Numbered from the stretch's first letter, positions 23,044 through 31,792 are shown. The stretch is DNA of 56,946 bases from Spyradocola merdavium (GCA_018711265.1 DVIM01000040.1:1-56946); one strand, 5' to 3'. Numbers and translations are program-made. Notes: generated by a model not told the origin, from the sequence alone.

Positions 23044-26000
23044 GTTTACGCCGGAGCAAGCGCGCGTCATCGCGCATGAGAGGGGAAACCTGCTCGTCAG
23101 CGCCGCCGCGGGGTCGGGCAAGACCGCGGTGCTCGTCGAGCGCATCCTGCACCTGGTGCGCGGCGGGGCGGACATCGCCTCGTTCCTGGTGGTGACGTTC
23201 ACGCGCGCGGCCGCGGACGAGCTGCGCGAGCGCCTGCTCCTCCGCCTGGAGAAGGAGGCGGAGGAAAACCCGGACCTGCGCGCCCAGCTCGACCGCGTGC
23301 CCCTGGCCTCCATCTCCACGATCCACGCCTTCTGCCGCACGCTGCTCACCCGCTACAGCGAAAAGGCGGGCGTGGAGCCGAACCTGCGCGTCTGCTCGGA
23401 GGCGGAGCGCGTCATCTTCCAGATGCGCGCCATGGACGACGTGCTCGACGAGGCCTATTCGGACGAGGCCATGCTCGCCCGGCTGGAGCGCATGGGCGGC
23501 GTCCAGCAGGTCCGCCTCAACGTCGAGAGCCTGTACCGCTTCCTGCTCTGCCAGGTGGAGCCCATGGCCTGGCTGCGCGAAAAGGAGGACGCCTACGAGC
23601 GCGACGCCCGCGACCCGGCGCGCGCGCCGTGGATGGAGGCGGCGCGCGCAGAGGGCGCGCGCGCCCTTGCCCAGGTGCAGCGGCAGATGGAGGCCGCCCT
23701 GCGCTTTGCGGCGGAGTCCCTGAGCGAGGACTGCCGGAAGATGGCTGGCCTCGTCCAGGGGGACCTTTCCGACCTTGCGCAGGTGCAAAAGGGCGAGAAG
23801 ACGGACATCCAATTTGCCACCTTCCGCTCGCCCAACCGCAGAAAGGCCGACGACAGCGAGGACCTGAACCGCCTGCGCGCCCTGCGCGACGCCTACAAGG
23901 CGGCCTTTGCCGACGCGAAGGCCGCCTGCCCCGCGCTGGACGACTGGGAGGCCGAAAAGCTGCAGGACATGGCCGACGCCGTGCACGCCCTGGCCGAGAT
24001 CACGCGCCGCTTCCACGCGGCGTACGGCCGGCTCAAGGCGGAGATGGGCGTTGTGGACTACAACGACCTGGAGCAGATGGCCCTGCGCCTGACGGAGGAC
24101 GAGAGCGTCTGCGAGGACCTGCGCCTGCGCTACAGCCAGATCTTCGTGGACGAATTCCAGGACTCCAGCGCCGTGCAGGAGGTGCTCCTGCGCCGCATCG
24201 CGCGCGGGGACAACACCTTCCACGTCGGGGACGTCAAGCAGTCCATCTACGGCTTCCGCCAGTCGGACCCGGGGCTGTTCCTCGCGGAGCAGGACGCCTA
24301 CGGGCGGGGCGAGGGCGGGGCGCTCATCGCGCTCAACCGCAACTTCCGCTCCCTGCCCAACGTCCTGCACTGCACAAACCGCGTCTTTTCCCGGTGCATG
24401 ACGCGCGAGCGCGCGGGCATGGACTACGACGCGGACGCCGCGCTCTACCCCGGCCGCACGGCCGAGGGGGCGGGCGAGCCGGCGCTCGTGCAGCTTATCG
24501 ACAGAAAGGGCCTGGACGAAGAGGGCGAGGGCAGCGTGCGCACGGAGGCGGAGGCCGTCGCGCGCCTGGTGCGCCGGCTGCTGGGCACGCCCGTCTCCGA
24601 CGGAAAGGGCGGCACGCGCCCGGCCCGCTACGGCGACATCGTGGTGCTGCGGCGCGCGGTGTCCTCGGCGCTGCCGCAGTACATGGAGTGCTTTGCGCGC
24701 ATGGGGATTCCCGCCTACGCCGGCGGGGGCGGCAGCTTCTACGAGACGCTGGAGATCCGCGAGGCGCTGGACTGCCTGTGGGCCGTGCACAATCCCCTGG
24801 AAGACGTCCACCTGCTCGGCGCGCTGCACGGGGCCGGCCGGTTCACCGCGCAGGAGCTGGCGCGCATCCGCCTCAAGGGCCGGGGAAAGAAGGGCGAGGG
24901 CGAGGGCAAGCGCGTCTGGACCGACCTGATCGCCTACCGGAACGACCCGGACGACGCGGCCCTCGGGGAAAAGGTCGCGCGCTTCCTCGATGAGATCGCG
25001 CGGCTCCGGCGCGTGGCGCGGGAGGAGAAGCTCGCCGTGCTCTGCGCCGCCGTGCTGGAGGAGACGGGCCTGCTCGAGCGCTTTGCCGCCCTGCCGCGCG
25101 GCCAGGCGCGCGTGGGCAACCTGCGCTCCCTGCCCGTGCGCGCCGCGGAATACGACGAGGCCGGGCTGCGCCTGGGCGACTTCCTGCGCCGCATCGAGTC
25201 CACCGCGGGCCGCAACCGCGAGGAGGACGTGCCCCCCTTCTCCGAGAACGACGACGTGGTGCGCATCATGACCGTCCACAAGTCCAAGGGCCTGCAGTTC
25301 CCCATCGTCATCGGGGCGGGGCTGGGCGCGCGCTTCCGGTTCTCCAACGACCAGGGCGCGGACGGCTACCTCACCAGCCGCGTCTACTGCCACCGGGACT
25401 TGGGCCTTGCGCTGGAGTTCTACGATCCCGTCAGCGCGGCGGGGGACGGCACGCTCATGACGCGCACGATCGCGGCCTGCAAGCGGCGGGAGAGCCTCGC
25501 CGAGGAGATGCGCATCCTCTACGTGCTCATGACGCGCGCGCAGGACCGCCTGGCGCTCGTGGGCGAGGTCTCCGGCCTGGAAAAGCACCTGCACGCCTGG
25601 GCGCAGGGCGCGCAGGACCCCGCCTGCCCGCTGGACTTCCTGATGCCCGCGCTCCTGACGCATCCGGATGCCCGCGCCCTGTGCGAGGCGCACGGCCTGA
25701 CCCCGGGCCGGGAGGCGGACGCCTCCCGGTGGGAGATCGCCTGGACGCTGCGCGCGCAGGAGGCCGAGGCGCCGGAGGACGGCGAGATGGACCTGCAGGC
25801 CCTGCTCGACGCCGCGCCGGACGCGGAGATCCTGCGCCAGCTGATGTACGTCTACCCCCATCCCGAGCCCGCCGTGCGGCAGAAGCAGTCCGTCACGGAG
25901 CTCGCGCACGGGGAGGAGACGTTCTTTGTGCGGGAGAGGCCGGCCTTCCTCTCGCGGGAGAAGCGGCTCACGGGCGCCGCGCGCGGCTCGGCGCTGCACC

Positions 26001-26476
26001 GGTTCCTGGAGATCGCGGACTTTTCCGCCTTTGCCGCCCTTGCGCCGGACGCGTGGGGGCAGGAGATCGCGCGGCAGGCCCGGCGCGCGGCCGGCATGGC
26101 GCGCATGGCGGCCGAGGAGGCCGAGGCCGTGCAGGCGGGCGCGGAGGAGGTGCAGCGCTTCCTCCGCTCGGAGATCGGGCGGAAGATCCTCGGCGGCGCG
26201 CCGGTCCTGCGCGAGAAGCCCTTTGAGATCCGCCTGGACGAGGGCGGGCAGATGCGCCTGGTCCAGGGCGTGATCGACCTGATGGTCCTGGAGGCGGACG
26301 GCGCGACGCTCGTCGACTACAAGACCGACCACACGGGCCTGGAGCCGGAGAGCGTGCGCCAGCGCCACGGCGCGCAGGTGCGCCTCTACCGGGAGGCCGC
26401 GCAGCGCGCGGGCCTTGTCGTCAAGCGGAGTCTGGTCTATCTCTTCTCCACGGGGAATGCGGTGGAGATCGAGTGA
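23036..26476 (+). CDS. addA: ATP-dependent helicase/nuclease subunit A (AddA)
   Basis: The 1146-residue UvrD-type helicase has Walker A AAAGSGKT (about 20-27), VTFTRAAADELRERL, the DEFQD Walker B and a VGDVKQSIYGFRQSDP motif. IMTVHKSKGLQFP and LYVLMTRAQDRL follow later. The C-terminal nuclease domain has VQGVIDLMVLE and LVDYKTDH. It works with AddB in resection of DNA ends at chi-like sites. ATG 23036 overlaps the addB stop and has AAGGAGG upstream, so the frame beginning further upstream at 22949 is not used. Confidence 0.94.
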   Translation: MPEFTPEQARVIAHERGNLLVSAAAGSGKTAVLVERILHLVRGGADIASFLVVTFTRAAADELRERLLLRLEKEAEENPDLRAQLDRVPLASISTIHAFCRTLLTRYSEKAGVEPNLRVCSEAERVIFQMRAMDDVLDEAYSDEAMLARLERMGGVQQVRLNVESLYRFLLCQVEPMAWLREKEDAYERDARDPARAPWMEAARAEGARALAQVQRQMEAALRFAAESLSEDCRKMAGLVQGDLSDLAQVQKGEKTDIQFATFRSPNRRKADDSEDLNRLRALRDAYKAAFADAKAACPALDDWEAEKLQDMADAVHALAEITRRFHAAYGRLKAEMGVVDYNDLEQMALRLTEDESVCEDLRLRYSQIFVDEFQDSSAVQEVLLRRIARGDNTFHVGDVKQSIYGFRQSDPGLFLAEQDAYGRGEGGALIALNRNFRSLPNVLHCTNRVFSRCMTRERAGMDYDADAALYPGRTAEGAGEPALVQLIDRKGLDEEGEGSVRTEAEAVARLVRRLLGTPVSDGKGGTRPARYGDIVVLRRAVSSALPQYMECFARMGIPAYAGGGGSFYETLEIREALDCLWAVHNPLEDVHLLGALHGAGRFTAQELARIRLKGRGKKGEGEGKRVWTDLIAYRNDPDDAALGEKVARFLDEIARLRRVAREEKLAVLCAAVLEETGLLERFAALPRGQARVGNLRSLPVRAAEYDEAGLRLGDFLRRIESTAGRNREEDVPPFSENDDVVRIMTVHKSKGLQFPIVIGAGLGARFRFSNDQGADGYLTSRVYCHRDLGLALEFYDPVSAAGDGTLMTRTIAACKRRESLAEEMRILYVLMTRAQDRLALVGEVSGLEKHLHAWAQGAQDPACPLDFLMPALLTHPDARALCEAHGLTPGREADASRWEIAWTLRAQEAEAPEDGEMDLQALLDAAPDAEILRQLMYVYPHPEPAVRQKQSVTELAHGEETFFVRERPAFLSREKRLTGAARGSALHRFLEIADFSAFAALAPDAWGQEIARQARRAAGMARMAAEEAEAVQAGAEEVQRFLRSEIGRKILGGAPVLREKPFEIRLDEGGQMRLVQGVIDLMVLEADGATLVDYKTDHTGLEPESVRQRHGAQVRLYREAAQRAGLVVKRSLVYLFSTGNAVEIE

Positions 26477-26497
26477 AGGACGCGGGAAAAACGGCAC

Positions 26498-26522
26498 AAA
26501 AAAAGCGCGCAGCCTTGCGCGC
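26498..26522 (-). terminator. Minus-strand terminator between addA and the cation efflux gene
   Basis: A perfect 7-bp stem, GCGCGCA (26505-26511) with TGCGCGC (26516-26522), is followed on the minus strand by seven T. It has no T tract on the plus strand. The only minus-strand transcript that could reach it comes from the kinase gene ending at 27734. Confidence 0.55.
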
Positions 26523-26543
26523 GGGAAAGGGAAAGCAAAGCGC

Positions 26544-27737
26544 ATGAATCTATTGGTGAAGCTGTTCGTCAAAGACAGCAAGAACGTCGAGAACCCGGCC
26601 GTGCGCCAGCGCTACGGAAGGCTGTCCGGCATTGTGGGCATCGCGCTCAACGCGCTGCTCTTTGCCGGGAAGTTCCTCGCGGGGTCGGTCTCGGGATCGG
26701 TGGCCATCACCGCGGATGCGGTCAACAACCTCTCGGACGCGGGGTCCTCCATCATCACGCTCATCGGGTTCAAGCTCGCCGGCAAGCCCGCGGACGCGGA
26801 CCATCCCTTCGGCCATGCGCGCATGGAGTACATCGCCTCGCTCGCCGTGGCCTTCATCGTGCTGCTGCTGGGGGTGGAGCTCCTGCGCGACAGCGTGGGC
26901 AAGATCTTCCAGCCGGAGGAAGTCGCCTTCTCCTGGCTCTCGGTCGGGGTGCTGGCCGCCTCCATCGCGGTGAAGTTCTGGATGTACTGCTACAACACGG
27001 CGCTGGGCAAGCGGATCGACTCCGTCGCCATGCGCGCGACCGCGGCCGACAGCCTCTCGGACGCGCTGGCCACGGCCGCGGTGCTCCTCTCCACGATCGT
27101 AAGCCCCCTGATCCACTTTTCGCTCGACGGCTACATGGGCGTTGTGGTGGCCGGGTTCATCCTCTGGTCCGCGATCGGGATCCTGCGCGACACGATGAAC
27201 AAGCTCCTGGGCGAGGCGCCGACGCAGGAGATGGAGCAGCTCCTCACCCGGCACATCCTGCGGCACGAGGGCGTGCTCGCCCTGCACGACATGGTCGTCC
27301 ACTCCTACGGCCCGGGCCGGACCTTTGCCACGGTCCACGTCGAGGTCGACGCCCGGGAGGACATCCTCAAGTCCCACGACATGATCGACAACATCGAGCG
27401 GGAGGTCCTGCTCGACCACGGCGTGAACCTGGTCATCCACCTGGACCCCATCGTCGTGGACGACCCGGAGGTCAACGCCCTGCGGGAGACGACGCGGGAG
27501 CTCGTGCAGGAGGTAAACCCGGAGCTGACCATCCACGACTTCCGCGTGGTGCGCGGGCGCACGCACTCCAATCTGATCTTTGACGTGCAGGTGCCGCGGG
27601 ACTGCCCGCTGACGGACGAGGAGATCACCCGGCGCATCATCGAAAAGGTCAAGGGCCTGCGCGAAAACTACTTTGCCGTGGTGACGCTGGACCGCACCTA
27701 TGTCGGCAAGCCGAGCCACAAGACGAAGATGAACTAG
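26544..27737 (+). CDS. Cation diffusion facilitator (CDF) family transporter
   Basis: The 397-residue protein exports divalent metal ions in exchange for protons. Early helices carry AITADAVNNLSDAGSS with the Asp metal-site pattern, followed by ADHPFGHARMEYIASL and RATAADSLSDALAT, which hold the second pair of ligands. Six membrane segments are followed by a long cytosolic tail of about 180 residues, more than one ferredoxin-like domain. Zn, Mn, Fe or Co are all possible. The ribosome binding site before ATG 26544 is weak (AAAGGGAAAG). Its stop codon overlaps that of the convergent kinase gene in CTAG. Confidence 0.88.
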   Translation: MNLLVKLFVKDSKNVENPAVRQRYGRLSGIVGIALNALLFAGKFLAGSVSGSVAITADAVNNLSDAGSSIITLIGFKLAGKPADADHPFGHARMEYIASLAVAFIVLLLGVELLRDSVGKIFQPEEVAFSWLSVGVLAASIAVKFWMYCYNTALGKRIDSVAMRATAADSLSDALATAAVLLSTIVSPLIHFSLDGYMGVVVAGFILWSAIGILRDTMNKLLGEAPTQEMEQLLTRHILRHEGVLALHDMVVHSYGPGRTFATVHVEVDAREDILKSHDMIDNIEREVLLDHGVNLVIHLDPIVVDDPEVNALRETTRELVQEVNPELTIHDFRVVRGRTHSNLIFDVQVPRDCPLTDEEITRRIIEKVKGLRENYFAVVTLDRTYVGKPSHKTKMN

Positions 27738-28597
27738 CCCTCGCGCAGGGGCACGGTGCGCACGCCCTCCGGGGCGTCCAGCACGTGCGCAAGGCAGCGC
27801 TCCAGCAGCACGCCCTCGCGCGTGGGGGCCCCGGCCTCGTGGGTGCAGACCATGCAGCGCGAGACGAACGCCGCCGCCTGGCGCACGGCGGCGGGCAGGA
27901 CCTCGCCCCGCAGAAGCGCGCCCGTGAGCACCGAGGTGAAGATGTCCCCCGCGCCGGGATACGTCCCGGGCACGCGCGGGGCGACGACGGCGAAGGCGCT
28001 CTCCTCGTCCCGCGCGATCGTGCACACGGAGTCCGGGTAGTCCCGCAGCAGCGCGGAGGTGATGACCGCGTCGCCGTCCGTCACGCGGTGGAGCGCGTCG
28101 AGCATGTCCACGGCCTCCCGGCGGGAGAGGGGGGCGGGCATGGGCACGTCCAGCAGCAGCGCGGCCTCGGTGAGGTTGGGCGTGATGACCGAGGCGCCGC
28201 GGCAGAGCGAGCGCATTGCGTGGACCATGCGCCCGTCAAAGGCGGCGTAGAGCCGGCCGTCGTCGCCCATGACCGGGTCCACGACGCGCAGGCACTCCCG
28301 CTCGTGCATGAAGCGGGAGACGATCTCCGCCTGTTCGGGCGAGCCGAGGTACCCGCTGTAGACCCCGTCCAGGCGGGCGGGGATGGCGCGGAGCTTGTCC
28401 AGGATGCAGACCATCTCCTGCGTCAGCTCCCGGGCGTAGACCGGGCCGAATCCGCCCGTATCGCTGGAGTAGACGGCCGTGGGGATGGGGCAGACCTTGA
28501 CCCCCATGCAGGAGAGCACGGGGATGACGCAGGTCAGCGAGCAGCGGCCGTAGGAGGCCAGGTCGTGCAGCGCGGCGACGTTTTTGATCCTTTCCAA
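27734..28597 (-). CDS. Pyridoxamine kinase-like protein (ribokinase fold)
   Basis: The 287-residue protein matches PdxY/PdxK-type kinases that phosphorylate pyridoxal or pyridoxamine: VAALHDLASYGRCSLT, TAVYSSDTGGFG, VVDPVMGDDGRLY, ITPNLTEAALLL and a PGAGDIFTSVLTG catalytic motif. I choose TTG 28597 because it sits at the family N-terminus and AAGGAG lies upstream, though with a long spacing. The ATG 28657 falls in the loop of a terminator hairpin and is unlikely. It supplies pyridoxal phosphate in the salvage pathway. Confidence 0.85.
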   Translation of the reverse strand: MERIKNVAALHDLASYGRCSLTCVIPVLSCMGVKVCPIPTAVYSSDTGGFGPVYARELTQEMVCILDKLRAIPARLDGVYSGYLGSPEQAEIVSRFMHERECLRVVDPVMGDDGRLYAAFDGRMVHAMRSLCRGASVITPNLTEAALLLDVPMPAPLSRREAVDMLDALHRVTDGDAVITSALLRDYPDSVCTIARDEESAFAVVAPRVPGTYPGAGDIFTSVLTGALLRGEVLPAAVRQAAAFVSRCMVCTHEAGAPTREGVLLERCLAHVLDAPEGVRTVPLREG

Positions 28598-28641
28598 GGG
28601 GGGATCGGCTCCTTTTCTCGTATACTTTGTCGCAAAGAGAA

Positions 28642-28664
28642 GGGGACGATGCTCCATCGTCCCC
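28642..28664 (-). terminator. Terminator of the flavodoxin-like gene
   Basis: A perfect 9-bp stem (28656-28664 with 28642-28650) with a 5-base loop lies 20 bases after the minus-strand stop at 28685 and is followed by TTCTCTTT. Confidence 0.6.
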
Positions 28665-28684
28665 CGAAAAGATGTGCAAATGAT

Positions 28685-29122
28685 TTAGATCTCGTGGTTC
28701 AGGGCCTTGTTCATGCAATCCTGCGCGAACTTGCGCGCCGCCGCAAAGTCCTCCTCGTCGGGGTTCTTGCCGCCGAACAGGCCGACCTTGCCGTGGCAGA
28801 CCAGCACCTCGGGCAGGACCTTGATGCCGCGGCCCTCCAGGACCTTGCGCAGCTCCTTCAGGCACTCGTCGTTCTTCTTGGGGCTGCAGCAGAACAGCGC
28901 GGCGGCCTCCATGCGCTTGGTGTCCAGGGTGTTGGCAAACTCGATGGCGACCTTGTGCGGCTTGCCGTTATGGTCCTCGGTGCCGATAAAGGCGATGGCC
29001 AGGCCCTCGGGCATGTAGGCGGGCTGAAGCTGCTCGGCCGGGAGCTTGAACTCCTGCGCGATGACGGTGGCGACTTCCTGGATGCTGGGCTTGTCTCCCG
29101 CGTAATAGATCTTGGTTCTCAT
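28685..29122 (-). CDS. Flavodoxin-like protein of unknown function
   Basis: The 145-residue protein starts with MRTKIYYAGDKPSIQEVATVIA, the strand-loop-helix start of a flavodoxin-like fold. AIAFIGTEDH, AALFCCSPKKNDECLKEL and GLFGGKNPDEEDFAAA follow, typical of small Clostridia flavodoxin-like proteins. The phosphate-binding loop is not the classic TGNT, so flavin binding is uncertain. GGGGG lies nine bases before ATG 29122. It is monocistronic. Confidence 0.65.
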   Translation of the reverse strand: MRTKIYYAGDKPSIQEVATVIAQEFKLPAEQLQPAYMPEGLAIAFIGTEDHNGKPHKVAIEFANTLDTKRMEAAALFCCSPKKNDECLKELRKVLEGRGIKVLPEVLVCHGKVGLFGGKNPDEEDFAAARKFAQDCMNKALNHEI

Positions 29123-29171
29123 AGAGAATGACCCCCTTTAGAAAGAATGAATGATGGAAGTATGATTGAAC

Positions 29172-29190
29172 CAGCTTATTGGGTAAGCTG
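29172..29190. promoter_or_regulatory. Inverted repeat between divergent genes
   Basis: CAGCTTA (29172-29178) and TAAGCTG (29184-29190) form a perfect 7-bp inverted repeat with a TTGGG centre, 50 bases upstream of the flavodoxin-like gene and 80 bases upstream of the GNAT gene. It could be an operator or a leader hairpin. Confidence 0.4.
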
Positions 29191-29269
29191 CTGAATCAAC
29201 GAGAAAAAAATCGACGCCTGCGCCGCCTTGCGCGCAGGAACTCTCAAGAAACACAGAGGAGAGAGCAGA

Positions 29270-29956
29270 ATGACGAACGCTGAATTTACAACCGCATACC
29301 TGGACGCCATGGGCTGGAAGGATTCCGTCGTCGCGGATGAAAACCTCTCCGTGGAATACCCGGCCTGCGTCTACACCTTTTCCGATAGGCGCGTGACCGC
29401 GCTCGTTCCGGAGGCCATGTGCCTTCGGGAGGAGATCCCGGAGGGGGCGGCCCTGACGGAGGTGCTGGGCGTCCTTGTGGACCTGGAGGCCGTGCGCGTG
29501 CAGCGGGAGAAGGTCATCGGCCTGTTTGCGCAGTTTCCGCAGATCGGCGAGACGCTTCCGCCCGTGAGCGACGGGGACGCGCTGGAGCGGCTGCTCGGCG
29601 CCATGGAGGAGCCGGACCGCATGCGCGGCGAGGTCACCCTGCAGGACGATGTGACGTGCTGCATTTCCGGGGAAGACGGCGAGCTCCTTGCGGCGGCGGG
29701 CGCGGTCTGCAGCGGGAAGATCGCGGATATTTCCGTGGCGGTGCATCCGGCCGTGCGCGCAAAGGGGCTTGGAACCCGCGTCGCCGCAGCGCTCATCCGC
29801 AAGGTGCAGGAGCAGGGCTACATTGCGCTCTACCGCGTGGAGAAGGTAAACCTGCCCTCCGTGCGCCTGGCGCGCCGCCTCGGGCTCCGGCCCGGATTTG
29901 TCATGGAAGGCGCCCGGATTCTGTTTCCCGAGGAATGCGCCCCGGCAACGTTTTGA
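29270..29956 (+). CDS. GNAT-fold acetyltransferase with an extra N-terminal domain
   Basis: The 228-residue protein has an N-terminal half of about 115 residues that I do not recognise. A GNAT-like C-terminal half follows: ADISVAVHPAVRAKGLGTRVA is the acetyl-CoA-binding motif, then LYRVEKVNLPSVRLARRLGLRPGF. The substrate is unknown. ATG 29270 has GAGGAG eight bases upstream. Confidence 0.72.
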   Translation: MTNAEFTTAYLDAMGWKDSVVADENLSVEYPACVYTFSDRRVTALVPEAMCLREEIPEGAALTEVLGVLVDLEAVRVQREKVIGLFAQFPQIGETLPPVSDGDALERLLGAMEEPDRMRGEVTLQDDVTCCISGEDGELLAAAGAVCSGKIADISVAVHPAVRAKGLGTRVAAALIRKVQEQGYIALYRVEKVNLPSVRLARRLGLRPGFVMEGARILFPEECAPATF

Positions 29957-30057
29957 TCCTACCTATTAGTGTAGTCTTTGCGCCCGCAAAAATCAAGGGC
30001 CCGAATGCGCTTTTGTGCATTGTTCACACTCTATTCATGACCGAAGGGAATCCTGCG

Positions 30058-30086
30058 TTGACAAAAGCGGCCCATGGACGTACACT
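30058..30086 (+). promoter_or_regulatory. Promoter of the VOC-TolB pair
   Basis: A perfect TTGACA (30058-30063), a 17-base spacer and TACACT (30081-30086), 49 bases before ATG 30136. Confidence 0.75.
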
Positions 30087-30135
30087 GAGAGCGCAGACAT
30101 TTTCCGGCAAAAAAACGAATCAGGGAGGCTCTGCT

Positions 30136-30594
30136 ATGGAGAACCAAGTCAATCTGGGAGGGTTCATTCAGATCGCGCTGGTCGTTCACGACATCGAGAA
30201 GGCCTGCAGGAAGTGGGCGGAGATCTTCGGCGTGCCCGTCCCGCCCATCCGCGTGGACAAGCCCAGCCACAACCCCAACCTGACCTACCGCGGCAAGGAG
30301 GCGTATTACGGCCTCAAGTTCGCCGTGATCGACTGCCGGGAGCGCGGATTCGTCATCGAGCTGCACGAGCCGGACGAAAACCCCTCCACCTTCCGGGAGT
30401 TCCTGGACAAGCACGGCAACGGCGTGCACCACATCGGCTTTGAGGTCGGGGACCGGCGCGACGCCATCGTGGGCGAGCTTGCGGACATGGGCTACGACCT
30501 GCGCACGGTCGGCATCTACCCGGGCAGCAGCTGGACCATCGTCGACACGGAGGAGGACCTCGGCGTCAACCTCAACATCAAGCCCAAGGCGTGA
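30136..30594 (+). CDS. VOC (glyoxalase-like) family protein
   Basis: The 152-residue protein has the paired beta-alpha-beta units of the vicinal oxygen chelate family: IQIALVVHDIEKACRKWAEI, FVIELHEPDE and GNGVHHIGFEV, with His and Glu at the usual metal-ligand spots. It resembles the methylmalonyl-CoA epimerase branch but the reaction cannot be told. GGAGG lies seven bases before the ATG. It shares a transcript with the TolB-like gene 18 bases downstream. Confidence 0.8.
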   Translation: MENQVNLGGFIQIALVVHDIEKACRKWAEIFGVPVPPIRVDKPSHNPNLTYRGKEAYYGLKFAVIDCRERGFVIELHEPDENPSTFREFLDKHGNGVHHIGFEVGDRRDAIVGELADMGYDLRTVGIYPGSSWTIVDTEEDLGVNLNIKPKA

Positions 30595-30612
30595 GAAAGG
30601 ATCGGATATTCC

Positions 30613-31488
30613 ATGAGCGAAAAAAAGATGATTTCCGTTTTGCAGACCTATGACGTCACCACCGGCGAGCGGAAGGTGCTGCGCCGCTTCGACGAGCACA
30701 TCGAGGCGCCCAACTGGGGCATGGACGGCACCTTCCTCGTCTACAATTCCCAGGGGCACATCTTCCGCTACGACCTGCAGAGCGGGGAGAGCGCGCAGAT
30801 CGACACCGGGATCTGCACCCGCTGCAACAACGACCACGTCCTCTCCTTTGACGGCAAGTGGATCGGCATCTCCTCCGGCGTGGACGGGGACGGCGCCTCC
30901 CGCGTGTGGACCGTGCCGCTGACCGGCGGCCAGCCTAAGCAGATCACGCCGCTCAAGCCCTCCTACCTGCACGGCATCTCCCCGGACGGCAAGACCCTCG
31001 CCTACTGCGCGGAGCGGAACGGCAACTTCGACGTCTACACGCGCAGCGCCGACGGCACGGGCGAGGAGACGCGCCTCACCACCGCCGAGGGCCTGGACGA
31101 CGGCCCGGAGTTCTCGCCCTGCGGGACGTATATCTGGTTCAACTCCGTGCGCAGCGGGCTGATGCAGGCCTTCCGCATGAAGGCGGACGGCTCCGAGCAG
31201 ACCCAGATGACGGACGACGACCGCAACAACTGGTTCCCGCACGTCTCCCCCGACGGAAAGCAGGTCGTCTTCGTATCCTATTATAAGGACGACGTCGCCC
31301 CGGGCGACCACCCGGCCAACAAGAACATCTGCATCCGCAGGATGTCCGCCGAGGGCGGCCCGATCGAGACGCTCATCGCGACCGATCCGGAAAAGGGCGA
31401 AAAGGGCGGCCAGGGCACCATGAACGTCAACTCCTGGTCTCCAGACAGCCGGAAGTTCGCCTTCGTCACCTACGTATTCGAGGATTGA
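30613..31488 (+). CDS. TolB-like beta-propeller protein
   Basis: The 291-residue protein is made of about six repeats of the WD40-like/TolB type (for example LHGISPDGKTLAYCAERNG, PEFSPCGTYIWFNSVRSG, PHVSPDGKQVVFVSYY, SWSPDSRKFAFVTY). No signal peptide is seen, so it is probably cytosolic, unlike TolB of Gram-negatives. Such proteins often handle sugars or peptides, but no active site is visible. It follows the VOC gene in one transcript and is closed by a terminator. Confidence 0.8.
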   Translation: MSEKKMISVLQTYDVTTGERKVLRRFDEHIEAPNWGMDGTFLVYNSQGHIFRYDLQSGESAQIDTGICTRCNNDHVLSFDGKWIGISSGVDGDGASRVWTVPLTGGQPKQITPLKPSYLHGISPDGKTLAYCAERNGNFDVYTRSADGTGEETRLTTAEGLDDGPEFSPCGTYIWFNSVRSGLMQAFRMKADGSEQTQMTDDDRNNWFPHVSPDGKQVVFVSYYKDDVAPGDHPANKNICIRRMSAEGGPIETLIATDPEKGEKGGQGTMNVNSWSPDSRKFAFVTYVFED

Positions 31489-31495
31489 CGCGCAC

Positions 31496-31531
31496 ACTCC
31501 GAAGGGATTTCTTCTTCGGAGTTTTACTTTT
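31496..31531 (+). terminator. Terminator of the VOC-TolB transcript
   Basis: A perfect 9-bp stem, ACTCCGAAG (31496-31504) with CTTCGGAGT (31514-31522), is followed by TTTACTTTTT. Confidence 0.85.
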
Positions 31532-31568
31532 TGGTAAAACGACCGTTAAAATTTTTTCTTTTTGGCCA

Positions 31569-31597
31569 TTGACAGATGCTTTGGAAGATGATACGAT
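31569..31597 (+). promoter_or_regulatory. Orphan promoter ahead of a candidate small RNA
   Basis: A perfect TTGACA (31569-31574), a 17-base spacer and TACGAT (31592-31597). The next convincing gene starts 315 bases later and has its own promoter, while a terminator follows after about 40 bases. Confidence 0.6.
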
Positions 31598-31603
31598 AAA
31601 CTC

Positions 31604-31694
31604 GTAAAGAATTTGTTACCGATTCATGAATGGCCGCGGCTTCCGAACAGGCTCTTTTCCCCGCGAAAAGAGCCGGGGAGGCCGTTTTCTTTTT
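31604..31694 (+). ncRNA. Candidate small RNA of about 90 bases
   Basis: Between the orphan promoter and the terminator at 31637-31694 lies no believable coding frame. A transcript of about 90 bases, with an unpaired 5' part of about 33 bases and a long 3' hairpin, would be a typical small regulatory RNA. Alternatively it is a leader that ends early and controls the membrane protein genes at 31913. No known RNA family is recognised. Confidence 0.4.
31637..31694 (+). terminator. Long two-part terminator hairpin
   Basis: An outer 8-bp stem (31637-31644 with 31677-31684, one G-T pair) encloses a perfect 10-bp stem (31650-31659 with 31665-31674), followed by TTTTCTTTTT. Confidence 0.75.
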
Positions 31695-31747
31695 GGGATG
31701 AAAAAAATGGAAGCGAAAAGGGGAAGAAGAAGGAATTGCTGCGCAAG

Positions 31748-31763
31748 TGCGTTTACAAACGCA
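31748..31763. promoter_or_regulatory. Palindrome upstream of the tandem membrane protein promoter
   Basis: TGCGTTT and AAACGCA form a perfect inverted repeat around AC, 30 bases upstream of the -35 box at 31793. It has the look of an operator for a small dimeric regulator. Confidence 0.45.
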
Positions 31764-31792
31764 TCATACTCGATCAAAAAAACAAAAAGATG

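Noticed and set aside
18634..26581. Very long open frames (over 1200 codons) on the minus strand opposite addB and addA
   Set aside because: They are mirror frames of GC-rich coding DNA, with runs of Arg, Gly, Ala and His, no ribosome binding site and no family match. The plus strand holds unmistakable addB and addA.
27734..28657. Longer pyridoxamine kinase beginning at ATG 28657
   Set aside because: That ATG is in the loop of the terminator that ends the upstream gene; family N-terminus begins at TTG 28597.
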